Source: Flavobacteriales bacterium UBA1694 (GTDB lineage Bacteria > Bacteroidota > Bacteroidia > Flavobacteriales > Weeksellaceae). From it: a stretch of 45,781 bases of DNA. This document shows, one piece after another, positions 31,502-40,457 of this stretch. Numbering within the stretch: position 1 is the stretch's first letter; each line of letters starts with the position of its first letter. The position numbers were made by a program, and so were the translations under genes. Below the pieces are notes generated by a model, which saw only the letters and a program-made list of their open reading frames with translations, was not told where the DNA came from and did not search any database. The stretch spans positions 837-46,617 of the forward strand of contig DCJS01000017.1 of NCBI GenBank assembly GCA_002319955.1, read 5' to 3'.

Positions 31502-34288
31502 TTATAGTTTTTCAGCGATGTATTTTGCCGTTCGAGAGTCTTTACTCTTTGTAAGCTCCTCAGGCGTCCCACTAAAGACGAGATGCCCACCATGTTTCCC
31601 GGCCTCAGGGCCAATATCGATAATGTAATCGGCCGATTTAATTATATCCGGTTGGTGTTCCACGACCATTACCGAGTGCCCAAGTTCAATAAGCGCTTGA
31701 AGCGAGGTTAGAAGTTTGTTTATATCGTGAAAATGAAGTCCTGTTGAGGGTTCATCAAAAATAAATAAAGTCTTATCGGTGGTATAGCCTTTTACGAGGA
31801 ACGAGGCCAGTTTAATTCGCTGCGCTTCACCCCCAGAAAGAGTGGAAGAGCTTTGGCCTAGTTGCAAGTACCCTAATCCAACATCTTGAAGTGGCTTTAA
31901 TTTGGTGACAATTTTAGTTTCTTCATTGTCTTGAAAAAACTCGATCGCTTGATCCACCGTGAGGTGTAAAATATCGGAGATGTTTTTATCATCAAATTTC
32001 ACTTCCAAAATTTCATTCTTGAATCGGTTTCCTCTACAAACCTCGCATTCGATCTCAATGTCTGCCATAAATTGCATTGACACGCTAATGACGCCTTCGC
32101 CTTTGCATTCATCACAGCGGCCTCCGTCAACGTTAAAGGAGAAGTGCTTGGTTCTGTAGCCCATCATACTAGAGAGCTTCTGTTTGGCAAACAACTCGCG
32201 GATATCGTCGTAGGCTTTCAAATACGTCACAGGATTGGATCTCGAGGATTTTCCAATCGGGTTTTGATCGATGAGTTCAAGGTTCTTGATGAGCTTCCTT
32301 GGAAAGCTCACACTGTCGTAGTTCCCCTGTTTGCCCCCCTGACCGAGTTGAATTTGGATGTCGTTTTTGACGATGTCTTTCATTAAGGTCGATTTCCCAC
32401 TTCCAGAAACCCCTGTAATAACCGTGAGCATTTCTAGGGGAAGGTCCACATCAATATTTTTCAAATTATTCGCCCTGGCGCCGCGCACTTTTACAAAGTC
32501 TTTGGGTTCGCGTCTTTTGGTAGGCACTTTGATTTCAAGGCGTCCCGTTAAATATTTAGACGTTAAGGTGTCTGCTTTCTCAAGGGCTTTAAAATCGCCG
32601 GAAAACATAAGTTCACCACCAAGGTAACCCGCCTCCGGCCCAATGTCAATGATGTGGTCGGCTGCCTTCATAATATCCTCATCGTGTTCAACCACAATGA
32701 CGGTGTTTCCTAAATCACGTAGACTTTTTAAAACTTTAATTAAATTTTCAGTGTCTCTTGAGTGGAGTCCAATGGAGGGTTCGTCCAGGATATAGATTGA
32801 GCCCACTAGGGAGCTGCCTAAACTGGTTGCTAAATTGATTCGTTGACTTTCCCCACCCGAGAGGGTGTTGGAGGTCCGATTTAAGGATAAATAGCCTAGC
32901 CCGACCTTTAAAAGGAATTCGACGCGCGTTTGAATTTCATAAAGAAGTCGCTTAGCGATGTGCTGATCGTGCTCGCTTAGTGTGAAGGAATCCACGACTT
33001 CTTTTAGTTCGTCTAATGGAAGTTCAATAAGCGATTGAATGGTGTGACCGTCTACTTTTACCCACTGAGTCTCCTCACGAAGTCTTAAGCCTTCGCAAGT
33101 TGGGCAAACTGTTTTGCCACGAAAGCGTGAAAGCATCACACGGTATTGAATCTTATAGAGATTTTCTTCGACCATGGCAAAAAAGCGGTTGATCGAAGGG
33201 AAGTTTTTAGTTCCGTCTCCCTTCCAAAGTAAATCCCTTTGCTCTTTGCTCAGATCGCTATAAGGTTTATGGATTGGGAAGTCAGTTGCTTTTTTGATGA
33301 ATTCTTTTTTCCATTCACTCATGCTTTCGCCTTTCCAAGCGGCAACTGCATCTTCATAGAGCGAGAGGCTTTTGTGGGGAATGACGAGGTCGGTATCAAT
33401 GCCGATGATCTTTCCGTAGCCCTCACATGTAGGGCAGGCCCCGTAGGGATTATTGAAACTGAAAAAGTGCACATTGGGTTCTAAGAACTCCATGCCGTCA
33501 AGCTCAAACTTGTTTGAAAAATCAAAGACTTCACTTGTTTCGGTGTTTTTTAAAGAAAGACTTCCGTGACCTTCATAAAAAGCCAATTGGATTGAATCGG
33601 CTAAACGCTGAAGGAAACTTTCCTCATGCTGGTAGAAAAACCGCTCGATTACGAGGTGGATATCCATCGTGGGTTCAGGAACAAACCCGAAGCTTTCAAG
33701 GTCCTCAATAGCCACGAGGTTCGCATCAATTTCCAAACGGTTAAACCCAGAGAGCTTTAAGGTTTTAAGCAGCTCAGAAAATTCAGCCGGTGAATTTGAA
33801 AGAGCCACGCGCAGTAAAAAAGGCGTTTGCTCTTTTTGCTTTGCAAGGAAATCGATAATGCTTGTAACGCTGTCTTTAGTGACTTGTTGATTTGAGATAG
33901 GCGAAAAGGTGCGTCCAATTCGAGCGTAGAGTAATTTAAGGTAATCGTAGATTTCAGTGGAGGTCCCCACGGTGGATCTAGGGTTTGAGGAAATTACTTT
34001 TTGTTGAATGGCAATTGAAGGTGCAAGCCCTTTGATATCGTCAATTTTCGGCTTTTCGAGTTTTCCTAAAAACTGTCTTGCGTAAGAGCTTAAGCTCTCC
34101 ACATAACGCCTTTGACCTTCGGCATAAATGGTGTCAAATGCGAGGGAGGATTTACCGCTTCCGGAAACGCCTGTGATAACCACGAGCTTGTTCTTTGGAA
34201 TGAGTACATCGATGTGTTTGAGGTTGTTAAGATGGGCGTTCTTAACAAAAAGTTCCGTCTTTATATTTATTTTTTCGCGTGTTGTCAT
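31502..34288 (-). CDS. uvrA: Excinuclease ABC subunit A
   Basis: DNA-damage recognition ATPase of nucleotide excision repair, 928 aa from the ATG whose first base is 34288 (MTTREKINIKTELFVKNAHLNN). An upstream in-frame start would run through the promoter. There are two ABC modules with Walker A GVSGSGKSSLAFD and GVSGSGKSTLMKD, and signature motifs LSGGESQRINLA and LSGGEAQRIKLA. Zinc modules are CPTC...CPTC, and CDEC...CEVC in the second half, where GGRCDECKGEGVISVSMQF is typical. The -7 TAATTTTG lies at 34314-34307 on the minus strand. Full length, apparently intact. No SOS-type box was recognised upstream. Confidence 0.97.
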   Translation of the reverse strand: MTTREKINIKTELFVKNAHLNNLKHIDVLIPKNKLVVITGVSGSGKSSLAFDTIYAEGQRRYVESLSSYARQFLGKLEKPKIDDIKGLAPSIAIQQKVISSNPRSTVGTSTEIYDYLKLLYARIGRTFSPISNQQVTKDSVTSIIDFLAKQKEQTPFLLRVALSNSPAEFSELLKTLKLSGFNRLEIDANLVAIEDLESFGFVPEPTMDIHLVIERFFYQHEESFLQRLADSIQLAFYEGHGSLSLKNTETSEVFDFSNKFELDGMEFLEPNVHFFSFNNPYGACPTCEGYGKIIGIDTDLVIPHKSLSLYEDAVAAWKGESMSEWKKEFIKKATDFPIHKPYSDLSKEQRDLLWKGDGTKNFPSINRFFAMVEENLYKIQYRVMLSRFRGKTVCPTCEGLRLREETQWVKVDGHTIQSLIELPLDELKEVVDSFTLSEHDQHIAKRLLYEIQTRVEFLLKVGLGYLSLNRTSNTLSGGESQRINLATSLGSSLVGSIYILDEPSIGLHSRDTENLIKVLKSLRDLGNTVIVVEHDEDIMKAADHIIDIGPEAGYLGGELMFSGDFKALEKADTLTSKYLTGRLEIKVPTKRREPKDFVKVRGARANNLKNIDVDLPLEMLTVITGVSGSGKSTLMKDIVKNDIQIQLGQGGKQGNYDSVSFPRKLIKNLELIDQNPIGKSSRSNPVTYLKAYDDIRELFAKQKLSSMMGYRTKHFSFNVDGGRCDECKGEGVISVSMQFMADIEIECEVCRGNRFKNEILEVKFDDKNISDILHLTVDQAIEFFQDNEETKIVTKLKPLQDVGLGYLQLGQSSSTLSGGEAQRIKLASFLVKGYTTDKTLFIFDEPSTGLHFHDINKLLTSLQALIELGHSVMVVEHQPDIIKSADYIIDIGPEAGKHGGHLVFSGTPEELTKSKDSRTAKYIAEKL

Positions 34289-34466
34289 GGTGAAATTCGA
34301 GAGGGACAAAATTACGCAAAAAAATTTGCCTAAAGGCCGCGATCCCTTATAAGAAATGCACCGCTTCACCTAGGGGTTGCATACCTATGTGTTTAAGCCA
34401 CTCTATTTAGGATGGATTCCGAATAAATCGATTAAAAAATTATTATGCTATTATGGAAAACATAAT

Positions 34467-34474
34467 TATATTTG
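34467..34474 (+). promoter_or_regulatory. -7 element of the TonB-receptor gene
   Basis: TATATTTG matches TAnnTTTG. It leaves a leader of about 90 nt before the ATG at 34569. I looked for a cobalamin riboswitch in the upstream 200 bp and did not find its conserved core. Confidence 0.55.
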
Positions 34475-34568
34475 CTCCGAAAATACCTATAGATAGCTGC
34501 CAGTAGGTCAGTTGATCATTTTTATGTGATTATTAAAAATATAATAAATTGTTCAAAAAGATACTTTT

Positions 34569-36377
34569 ATGAAAAAAATTCTGCTTAGCGCCTTTGTTCT
34601 CTTCTCTAATTTTGGTGTGATAGCTCAAACAAAAGAATTGGCTATTGAATCGATTTCTATTCAAGGTAAATTTCTTTCTCTTCCCTATAAATCTCTTAAT
34701 GAAAACACGGTTGTTTTAACACGGGAAGACATTGAGAGAGCCCCCGCACAAAGTCTTGATGAGCTTTTGCAGCAGACCCTAGGCCTTGACGTCCAGCGCC
34801 GCGGCCTTTCAGGCGTGCAGGCGGACGTGTCAATTCGTGGAGGCTCCTTTGAGCAGACGATGATTCTTATCAATGGCATTCGAATGAACGATGCGCAGAC
34901 GGGACATAATTCATTCTCTATTCCAATTGATTTACAAAATGTAGAGCGCATTGAAATCATTAAAGGACCAGCGGCAAGGCGTTTCGGTAATAACGCATTT
35001 GCAGGCGTTATCAATGTGGTCACAAAGACGCAGTCACAGGAGCAGGCCATAATTAAGGCTGAATTTGGCGATTTTTCAAGCTATGGGCTGGGGGCCAGTG
35101 CGACATTTGGAACTGAGAAATTCTCGAACCTAATCATGGCCAATACCAGTGCTTCGCAGGGGTATCGCCATAATACCGATTATAACATACAGAATGTATT
35201 TTATCAAAACCAACTGCGACTGCCCGAAGGGAAAATTAAGTTTCAAGCGGGGCTAACTGAGCGTAAATTCGGTGCCAACGGCTTTTACGCCTCGCCGCTT
35301 GCCACAGAGCAGTACGAAGAAACCCAGGCTTCCGTACTTAGTGTGGGCTTAGAGAAAACCATTGGAAACGTAAATTTCAATTCAAATTTGTTTTGGCGTC
35401 GCGGGCAGGACCTCTACCTCTATGAGCGTGATAAGCCACAAGGGTATCGAAATATGCATATTGGGAACACCTACGGGGGTGATTTAAATGCTGGATTTAA
35501 ATCTTCACTTGGGTACACCGGGGTGGGTGTGGAGTTGAGGCAAGAGGCCCTTTCAAGTAATAACCTAGGCAGGCGCGAGCGCTTTCTAACGCAAGGGTTT
35601 TTTGAACACCATTTTTCTCTCCTAAAAGGCCGTCTTCAAATCGTGCCTGGACTCACCTGGGCGGATTTCTCAGAAGTGGGTTCCTTTTTCTATCCCGGGA
35701 TTGATGTCGGTTACGACTTTAATACAAGCCATAAACTCTATATCAACGCCTCGCGCGTGCATCGAATTCCAACCTTTACCGATTTATACTATGAAAGTAA
35801 AACTGAAATAGGAAACCCTGATTTGAAACCCGAAAATGCCATAAGTTATGAACTGGGCTACCGCTATTTAAAAAATACGGTTTTGGCTCAGGCAAGTTTT
35901 TTCGGTAGAGAAACGAAAAACGGAATCGATTGGGTGAAAAACCTAGCAACCGAGCCTTGGTTGGCCCAAAATGTGGGTGCTATTTCAACGCTTGGTTTTG
36001 AAATGCAATTTTCGGTGCGTCCAAACCGGTTTGTACAGGCATATTCTGTGGGCTATACCTATTTAAATCAGTCGCTTGATCCCAAAGCGAATTTATCTAA
36101 ATATGTGCTGGACCATCAGCGCCATCAGATTGTAGGGACGCTCCAAAATAGACTGAGCCAGAAATTTAATAGCGAGCTTGTATACCGCTACCAGTCTAGA
36201 GCCACGGGCTACAGTTACCATCTTTTGGATGCAAAGCTGAACTATGAGCTAAGAGATCTGCAGTTGTTTCTACTGCTTCAAAATCTTACAAATACGCAGT
36301 ACCATGAAGCCTTTGGTGTGCCAATGCCGGGCCGCCTTTTTCAACTTGGCGCGATCTGGCGCATCAAGTTTAACTAA
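34569..36377 (+). CDS. TonB-dependent receptor, BtuB-like
   Basis: Outer-membrane active transporter, 602 aa, with signal peptide MKKILLSAFVLFSNFGVIAQ. The plug domain covers about residues 45-150: VVLTREDIERAPAQSLDELLQ, then VSIRGGSFEQTMILINGIRMND and IEIIKGPAARRFGNNAFAGVINVVTK. The beta barrel fills the rest and ends LGAIWRIKFN. The length and plug are close to BtuB, the cobalamin receptor, but no B12 riboswitch or other cobalamin genes are present, so the substrate is open (cobalamin, heme or another chelate). There is no N-terminal carboxypeptidase-like domain, unlike SusC proteins. The DUF2490 gene follows 33 nt downstream. Confidence 0.9.
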   Translation: MKKILLSAFVLFSNFGVIAQTKELAIESISIQGKFLSLPYKSLNENTVVLTREDIERAPAQSLDELLQQTLGLDVQRRGLSGVQADVSIRGGSFEQTMILINGIRMNDAQTGHNSFSIPIDLQNVERIEIIKGPAARRFGNNAFAGVINVVTKTQSQEQAIIKAEFGDFSSYGLGASATFGTEKFSNLIMANTSASQGYRHNTDYNIQNVFYQNQLRLPEGKIKFQAGLTERKFGANGFYASPLATEQYEETQASVLSVGLEKTIGNVNFNSNLFWRRGQDLYLYERDKPQGYRNMHIGNTYGGDLNAGFKSSLGYTGVGVELRQEALSSNNLGRRERFLTQGFFEHHFSLLKGRLQIVPGLTWADFSEVGSFFYPGIDVGYDFNTSHKLYINASRVHRIPTFTDLYYESKTEIGNPDLKPENAISYELGYRYLKNTVLAQASFFGRETKNGIDWVKNLATEPWLAQNVGAISTLGFEMQFSVRPNRFVQAYSVGYTYLNQSLDPKANLSKYVLDHQRHQIVGTLQNRLSQKFNSELVYRYQSRATGYSYHLLDAKLNYELRDLQLFLLLQNLTNTQYHEAFGVPMPGRLFQLGAIWRIKFN

Positions 36378-36397
36378 GAGACTTATCTAAAATTTAG

Positions 36398-36405
36398 TAT
36401 TTTTG
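36398..36405 (+). promoter_or_regulatory. -7 element very close to the DUF2490 start codon
   Basis: TATTTTTG ends 5 bases before the ATG at 36411. If used as a promoter, the transcript would start at or next to the start codon, giving a leaderless or nearly leaderless message. The -33 is weak. Confidence 0.45.
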
Positions 36406-36410
36406 CCCTC

Positions 36411-37124
36411 ATGAAACATCTCTCTCTCGTATTAGCCTTTTTTTCGGTTATACTGTTACAGGCGCAGTCTCTATCGAGCTATAATTCCACGACCATAACC
36501 TATAAATTCCATGAGAAATTTTTTGCCTTTGGAGAGTTTCAGCTTCGGGGTATAGAGGATTTTTCCTATCCAGATTATTACGAAGTTAAAGGGGGAATAG
36601 GGTACAATTTGACCCCGAACCACAAACCCTTTATTGGTATTGGACGTTACGCCACCTACGCAGAGCATAATTTAGATAAAGAAGAATTTCGCATCTGGCT
36701 TCAAGATGTGATTGATTTAAAGAGTGGGCGGGTCAAATTTGAAAACAGAGTGCGCGCTGAGAAAAGTTGGTTTTATGAACCAGATAAGGATGTGACCAGT
36801 GGGAGAACCCGGTTTCGTTATCGACTCAATATATCCGTTCCTTTAAATAATTCTAAGGTAGTTCCCGGGACGCTCTTTGCGAACGTCTACGACGAGGTCT
36901 TTTTTACGCCCTCAAACACCGAGCCCGTTTTCTCTCGTAACCGATTGTATACTGGGGTAGGTTATCAAGTCGATGAAACCTTTGGCCTTGCCAGTGGCTA
37001 CATGTGGCAAAGAGAATTTGCGTCTAAAGGAAACAAAAATATTAATTTCATCTATTTAGCCTTGAACATCAGTTTGGATGGTACCGACGATGAAAAGGAG
37101 TATAGTTTTCCTAGCGCCGATTAG
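36411..37124 (+). CDS. DUF2490 family outer-membrane protein
   Basis: A 237-aa exported protein with signal peptide MKHLSLVLAFFSVILLQAQ. The body is made of alternating amphipathic strands rich in Tyr, Phe and Arg (FHEKFFAFGEFQLRGIED, FENRVRAEKSWFYEPD, RTRFRYRLNISVPL, LFANVYDEVFF, NRLYTGVGYQVDET), the pattern of the DUF2490 beta barrel found in Bacteroidota. The function of the family is unknown. It follows the TonB receptor at 33 nt and may share its transcript, but a -7 element just ahead of the ATG suggests a promoter of its own. It converges with the HD gene, 8 nt away. Confidence 0.82.
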   Translation: MKHLSLVLAFFSVILLQAQSLSSYNSTTITYKFHEKFFAFGEFQLRGIEDFSYPDYYEVKGGIGYNLTPNHKPFIGIGRYATYAEHNLDKEEFRIWLQDVIDLKSGRVKFENRVRAEKSWFYEPDKDVTSGRTRFRYRLNISVPLNNSKVVPGTLFANVYDEVFFTPSNTEPVFSRNRLYTGVGYQVDETFGLASGYMWQREFASKGNKNINFIYLALNISLDGTDDEKEYSFPSAD

Positions 37125-37132
37125 CGAAGCGC

Positions 37133-37576
37133 TTAATAACGTTCAATTAAATAGCGGTACGCGTTATGGTATTTTTGAAGGCGTTTGAGATCTTGACTTG
37201 TCAGTTCATTTGGGTAGCGGACAAGATCCATATTGTCTCTGAGGTCATTTAACTTGACCGCGATGGCAAGAGCAGAGCTTTCAATTCTTGCAATAAAAGC
37301 GGGATAAGGCTCCTGAGGATCCATTTTGCTTAAGCATTCCACGGCTTTAATTATATCGCCAGGGAATCCAGCCTCAGCCAGATAGTCCAAATTGAATTCA
37401 GGACAATCTTCAACAACATCGTGAAGGGCGCCTACAATTTTCTCATCTAGGGTTCTTCCCGCGTTCGATACTCTTAATACGTGCGCAATGTAGGGGGCGT
37501 TATGACGGTCGGTTTGGCCCCTGTGAGCCTTTGAGGCAATTTTAATAGCTTTATGTAAAAGGTCTAATTTTGTCAT
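37133..37576 (-). CDS. Small HD-domain hydrolase, MESH1/SpoT-hydrolase-like (possible small alarmone hydrolase)
   Basis: A 147-aa stand-alone HD domain. Metal-binding residues match the RelA/SpoT hydrolase order: His of HRGQTDRHNAPYIAHVLRV, the HD pair with following ED in GALHDVVEDCPEF (about residues 48-60), and the ND of AVKLNDLRDNMDLVR (about 108-122). It has no synthetase, TGS or ACT domain, so it would only degrade. MESH1-type enzymes hydrolyse (p)ppGpp or NADPH; which is true here is not known. It has its own upstream region, divergent from the gene at 37711. Length fits the family, which is slightly shorter than MESH1. Confidence 0.8.
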   Translation of the reverse strand: MTKLDLLHKAIKIASKAHRGQTDRHNAPYIAHVLRVSNAGRTLDEKIVGALHDVVEDCPEFNLDYLAEAGFPGDIIKAVECLSKMDPQEPYPAFIARIESSALAIAVKLNDLRDNMDLVRYPNELTSQDLKRLQKYHNAYRYLIERY

Positions 37577-37710
37577 AGAAGTCGCAGTTCGTTTAGGTAA
37601 AATTAACTATTATTCTTCTTTTAGACAAGACCACTGGGGAGAAATTGAAATGAAAAAAGTAAGTGAATTAAGCTTGGAATTAATTCCTATTTAATAGTTT
37701 TGAACGTTAA

Positions 37711-38034
37711 ATGTATCGATTTATGAGTTTAAGTCCGGAAAGTGAACTTATTTTTAAACGACTCTGCCAAGAATTGAGTCGGGACGGCTTTGAGCGTTTA
37801 AGCGAAACCTCCTTCTATCAGGTGGTAAGCCGTATCCGGGTTTCCCTTGTCGACAGCGCGTTGCGCCTGGAGCTAAACGGGAAATGCTATAGCATCATTC
37901 CTGAGGCGCAGTGGAGTAGTTTAACCACGGGGATGGATCCAATTCTGTTTAAACTTAAGCTGCTTCTAGCCAATAATCTTCGAGTGGAAATGGAGCGCGT
38001 GAGTTCCTTATTTTCTCACTATTTTTTAAATTAA
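37711..38034 (+). CDS. Uncharacterised 107-aa protein
   Basis: I do not recognise a family. The ORF has a good promoter, TTG at 37674-37676, 18 nt, then TAGTTTTG at 37695-37702, ending 8 nt before the ATG, which supports it as a real gene. The protein is mixed alpha/beta and soluble: two helical segments (PESELIFKRLCQELSRDGFERL at the start and DPILFKLKLLLANNLRVEMERVSSLFSHYFLN at the end) around a short strand region (ALRLELNGKCYSIIPE). There is one Cys in each part. The SulP gene follows after 31 nt on the same strand and is probably in the same transcript. A second ATG at 37723 is possible. Confidence 0.65.
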   Translation: MYRFMSLSPESELIFKRLCQELSRDGFERLSETSFYQVVSRIRVSLVDSALRLELNGKCYSIIPEAQWSSLTTGMDPILFKLKLLLANNLRVEMERVSSLFSHYFLN

Positions 38035-38065
38035 TTCGATAAAAATTTCTCCCTAGGGATAGACT

Positions 38066-39595
38066 ATGGAAAAGGTAATTAACTTGTTTGATTTTCGCGG
38101 GAAGATTAATTTCAAAAATGAGCTCTTCGCGGGTTTAACCGTGGCGATGACCATGATTCCCGAATCGCTTTCGTTTGCGATTCTTGCAGGACTCTCGCCC
38201 TTAACGGGACTTTATGCCGCGTTTCTTATGGGACTTGTTACGGCCGTTTTAGGCGGTCGCCCTGGGATGGTCTCAGGGGGTGCTGGAGCCACGGTGGTGG
38301 TCTTAATAGCCTTGGCTGCGTCCCATGGTGTCGAGTACTTATTTGCCGCGGTGGCTCTGGCTGGCGTTCTTCAAATTCTTGTGGGTGCTTTCAAATTAGG
38401 AAAACTTGTTCGTCTTATTCCTCAGCCCGTGATGTACGGGTTTTTAAATGGCCTCGCCGTTATTATTTTCATGGCTCAAGTGGTGCAGTTTAAAGTGAAG
38501 GATCAGGGGGTAGAAACCTGGATGCAAGGTGAGGCGCTCTATTTAATGGTTGGGCTAACGCTTCTGACTATTGCCATCGTCTACTTACTTCCCAAGCTAA
38601 CCAAGGCCGTTCCATCCTCACTCGTAGCCATTATGGTGGTTTTTGCCCTAGTTTATGGGTTTAATATTGACACGAAACAAGTCAAAGATATCGCCTCGGT
38701 CAGTGGCGCTTTTCCTTCGTTTCATTTACCGAGCGTCCCAATTAGTTTAGAAACGCTTAAAATCATTTTTCCCTACGCCCTCGTCATGGCTGGTGTTGGC
38801 CTTATTGAAAGTTTACTAACCTTAAACATGGTGGATGAAATGACAGCCACAAAAGGGAATTCTAACCGAGAGGCCATGGCTCAAGGGGCTGCAAATATCA
38901 CCAACGGACTGTTCAGTGGGATGGGAGGCTGCGCCATGGTGGCCCAAACCATGGTAAATATTGGCGCCGGGGGAAGAACCCGGCTCTCCGCTGTAATTGG
39001 GGCGCTAACCATTTTACTAGTCATTTTAGTGGGCGGTCCTATCATCGAGCAAATTCCAATGGCCGCCTTGGTGGGTGTGATGATGATGGTCGCTGTGGGA
39101 ACCTTTGAGTGGGCAAGTTTTAAAATTATTCGAAGAATGCCTCGTCCAGACATCCTCATTGGAATTCTTGTGGGGCTTATTATTGTGGTGACGCATAATC
39201 TTGCCCTTGCGGTTCTTGTAGGAGTGCTGCTCTCAGCCCTAGTTTTCGCATGGGAGAGTGCAAAGCGCATCCGTGCCAGAAAGTATGTAGACGATCAGGG
39301 GGTAAAACATTATGAAATTTTTGGACCCTTATTTTTTGGTTCCACGACTGCCTTTTTAGAGAAATTTGATCCAGCCCAAGATCCTGAGCAGGTCGTGATT
39401 GATTTTACCCAAAGCAAGGTGGTGGATATGTCCGCGATCGAAGCGTTAAATAAGCTTACAAAGTCATACAAAAAAGAGGGAAAAACCATTCATTTAAAAC
39501 ATCTAAGCTCAGATTGTCGCGAGCTCCTTACGAATGCTGAGGCTGTGATTCACATCAATATTATGGAAGATCCAACCTATAGTGTAATGAAATAA
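38066..39595 (+). CDS. SulP/SLC26 family anion transporter with STAS domain
   Basis: A 509-aa inner-membrane transporter. The membrane domain covers about residues 15-400 in two inverted repeats, with the SulP start GLTVAMTMIPESLSFAILAGLSPLTGLYAAFL and the GGRPGMVSGGAGATVVVL segment. A C-terminal STAS domain (about 405-500) contains VVIDFTQSKVVDMSAIEALNKL. SulP proteins move sulfate, bicarbonate or related anions with Na+ or H+. No sulfate-assimilation genes are adjacent, but a sulfur-handling island starts about 150-240 bp downstream, so a sulfur anion is possible. The prominence of carbonic-anhydrase-type partners in bicarbonate SulPs is not seen here. Substrate unresolved. Confidence 0.9.
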   Translation: MEKVINLFDFRGKINFKNELFAGLTVAMTMIPESLSFAILAGLSPLTGLYAAFLMGLVTAVLGGRPGMVSGGAGATVVVLIALAASHGVEYLFAAVALAGVLQILVGAFKLGKLVRLIPQPVMYGFLNGLAVIIFMAQVVQFKVKDQGVETWMQGEALYLMVGLTLLTIAIVYLLPKLTKAVPSSLVAIMVVFALVYGFNIDTKQVKDIASVSGAFPSFHLPSVPISLETLKIIFPYALVMAGVGLIESLLTLNMVDEMTATKGNSNREAMAQGAANITNGLFSGMGGCAMVAQTMVNIGAGGRTRLSAVIGALTILLVILVGGPIIEQIPMAALVGVMMMVAVGTFEWASFKIIRRMPRPDILIGILVGLIIVVTHNLALAVLVGVLLSALVFAWESAKRIRARKYVDDQGVKHYEIFGPLFFGSTTAFLEKFDPAQDPEQVVIDFTQSKVVDMSAIEALNKLTKSYKKEGKTIHLKHLSSDCRELLTNAEAVIHINIMEDPTYSVMK

Positions 39596-39833
39596 AGGTG
39601 TTCAAAGAATTTGAGTCGAGCAAACAAACATGATAGTACATCCATCTGATCTTACCATAAATGCAACGGAGGCAGAAAGCTAAGTGCATGATAATAGACA
39701 TTAGGTGTATCTTCATTAACAAACAAGCCTGTCTTAGTTTGATTATGGAAAATTTAAAGTTATTCGGACCTAAGAAAATTGTTTATTTAGATTTTGATAC
39801 CACTACGGAATAGTTAAAAAGCCAAAAAGAAAA
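39596..39833 (+). other. Left edge of the sulfur island
   Basis: A 238-bp gap with no terminator for the SulP gene and no full gene. It contains a 22-codon ORF (39745-39813) described separately. No direct repeat or tRNA that would mark an integration site was found here or at 45016. Confidence 0.5.
39745..39813 (+). other. 22-codon mini-ORF upstream of the Crp/Fnr gene
   Basis: ATG at 39745 to TAG at 39811-39813 encodes MENLKLFGPKKIVYLDFDTT plus two residues. Its stop is 20 nt before the Crp/Fnr ATG. The beginning MENL is also that of the Crp/Fnr protein. It could be a leader peptide or the end of a lost gene; real translation is unproved. Confidence 0.3.
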
Positions 39834-40457
39834 ATGGAAAACCTCGAACAAATAGCAGAATTTAAGTCCTCGCCCGAATTGATAGAGAAACTTTATCAGT
39901 ACAGCATACGTAAAGAGTACCAAGCAGGAAGTATTATCCTGAATGAAAATGCATCCATACGGTCTATTCCCATTGTTACTAGCGGAACACTCAAGGTTAT
40001 CCGAACTGAAGAGGACGGCAGAGAGATCTTATTGTATTACATCAAAGCCGGCGAAAGTTGCATTATGTCTTTTTTGGGGGGCATGCACAATGAAACAAGC
40101 AAGGTAAAAGCTGAAGTTGAAGAAGACGCCGAAATCCTGTTTCTGCCTATGGAAAAGGTAGCGTTGTTCATCAAAGAATATCCGCAGTGGTTGGATTATA
40201 TTTTCCGTTTGTACCACAAGCGTTTCGAGGAACTCTTGGAAATTGTCAATGCGATCGCTTTCAAAAAAGTGGACGAGCGTCTATTGTCCTTGCTATACAA
40301 AAAACAGGAGCTTACAGAAAATAATATTTTAAACATTACCCATGAGCAATTAGCCAACGAATTAGGCACTGCCCGGACCGTTGTATCACGACTATTAAAG
40401 CGACTGGAAGAAATCGGTAAAGTTAAATTGGGTAGAAACAAAATCATCCTTATGTAA
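39834..40457 (+). CDS. Crp/Fnr family regulator of the sulfur island
   Basis: A 207-aa regulator with an N-terminal cNMP-like barrel (about residues 15-125), a dimerisation helix and a C-terminal winged helix (ITHEQLANELGTARTVVSRLLKRLEE). Only one Cys is seen, C76 in IKAGESCIMSFLG, within the sensor domain. That is a possible site for persulfide sensing, an idea only. The recognition helix has Arg at the CRP R180 position, Thr where CRP has Glu181, and Ser-Arg at the end. This predicts a G at the first half-site base and a relaxed third base, which fits GTAAC and GTGAC at 40454 and 41328. Its stop codon lies inside the first of these boxes. Confidence 0.9.
   Translation: MENLEQIAEFKSSPELIEKLYQYSIRKEYQAGSIILNENASIRSIPIVTSGTLKVIRTEEDGREILLYYIKAGESCIMSFLGGMHNETSKVKAEVEEDAEILFLPMEKVALFIKEYPQWLDYIFRLYHKRFEELLEIVNAIAFKKVDERLLSLLYKKQELTENNILNITHEQLANELGTARTVVSRLLKRLEEIGKVKLGRNKIILM

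Noticed and set aside
34370..34568. Possible cobalamin riboswitch before the BtuB-like receptor
   Set aside because: The 200-bp leader region lacks the conserved B12-box core, and the leader after the -7 at 34467 is only about 90 nt, too short for the element.
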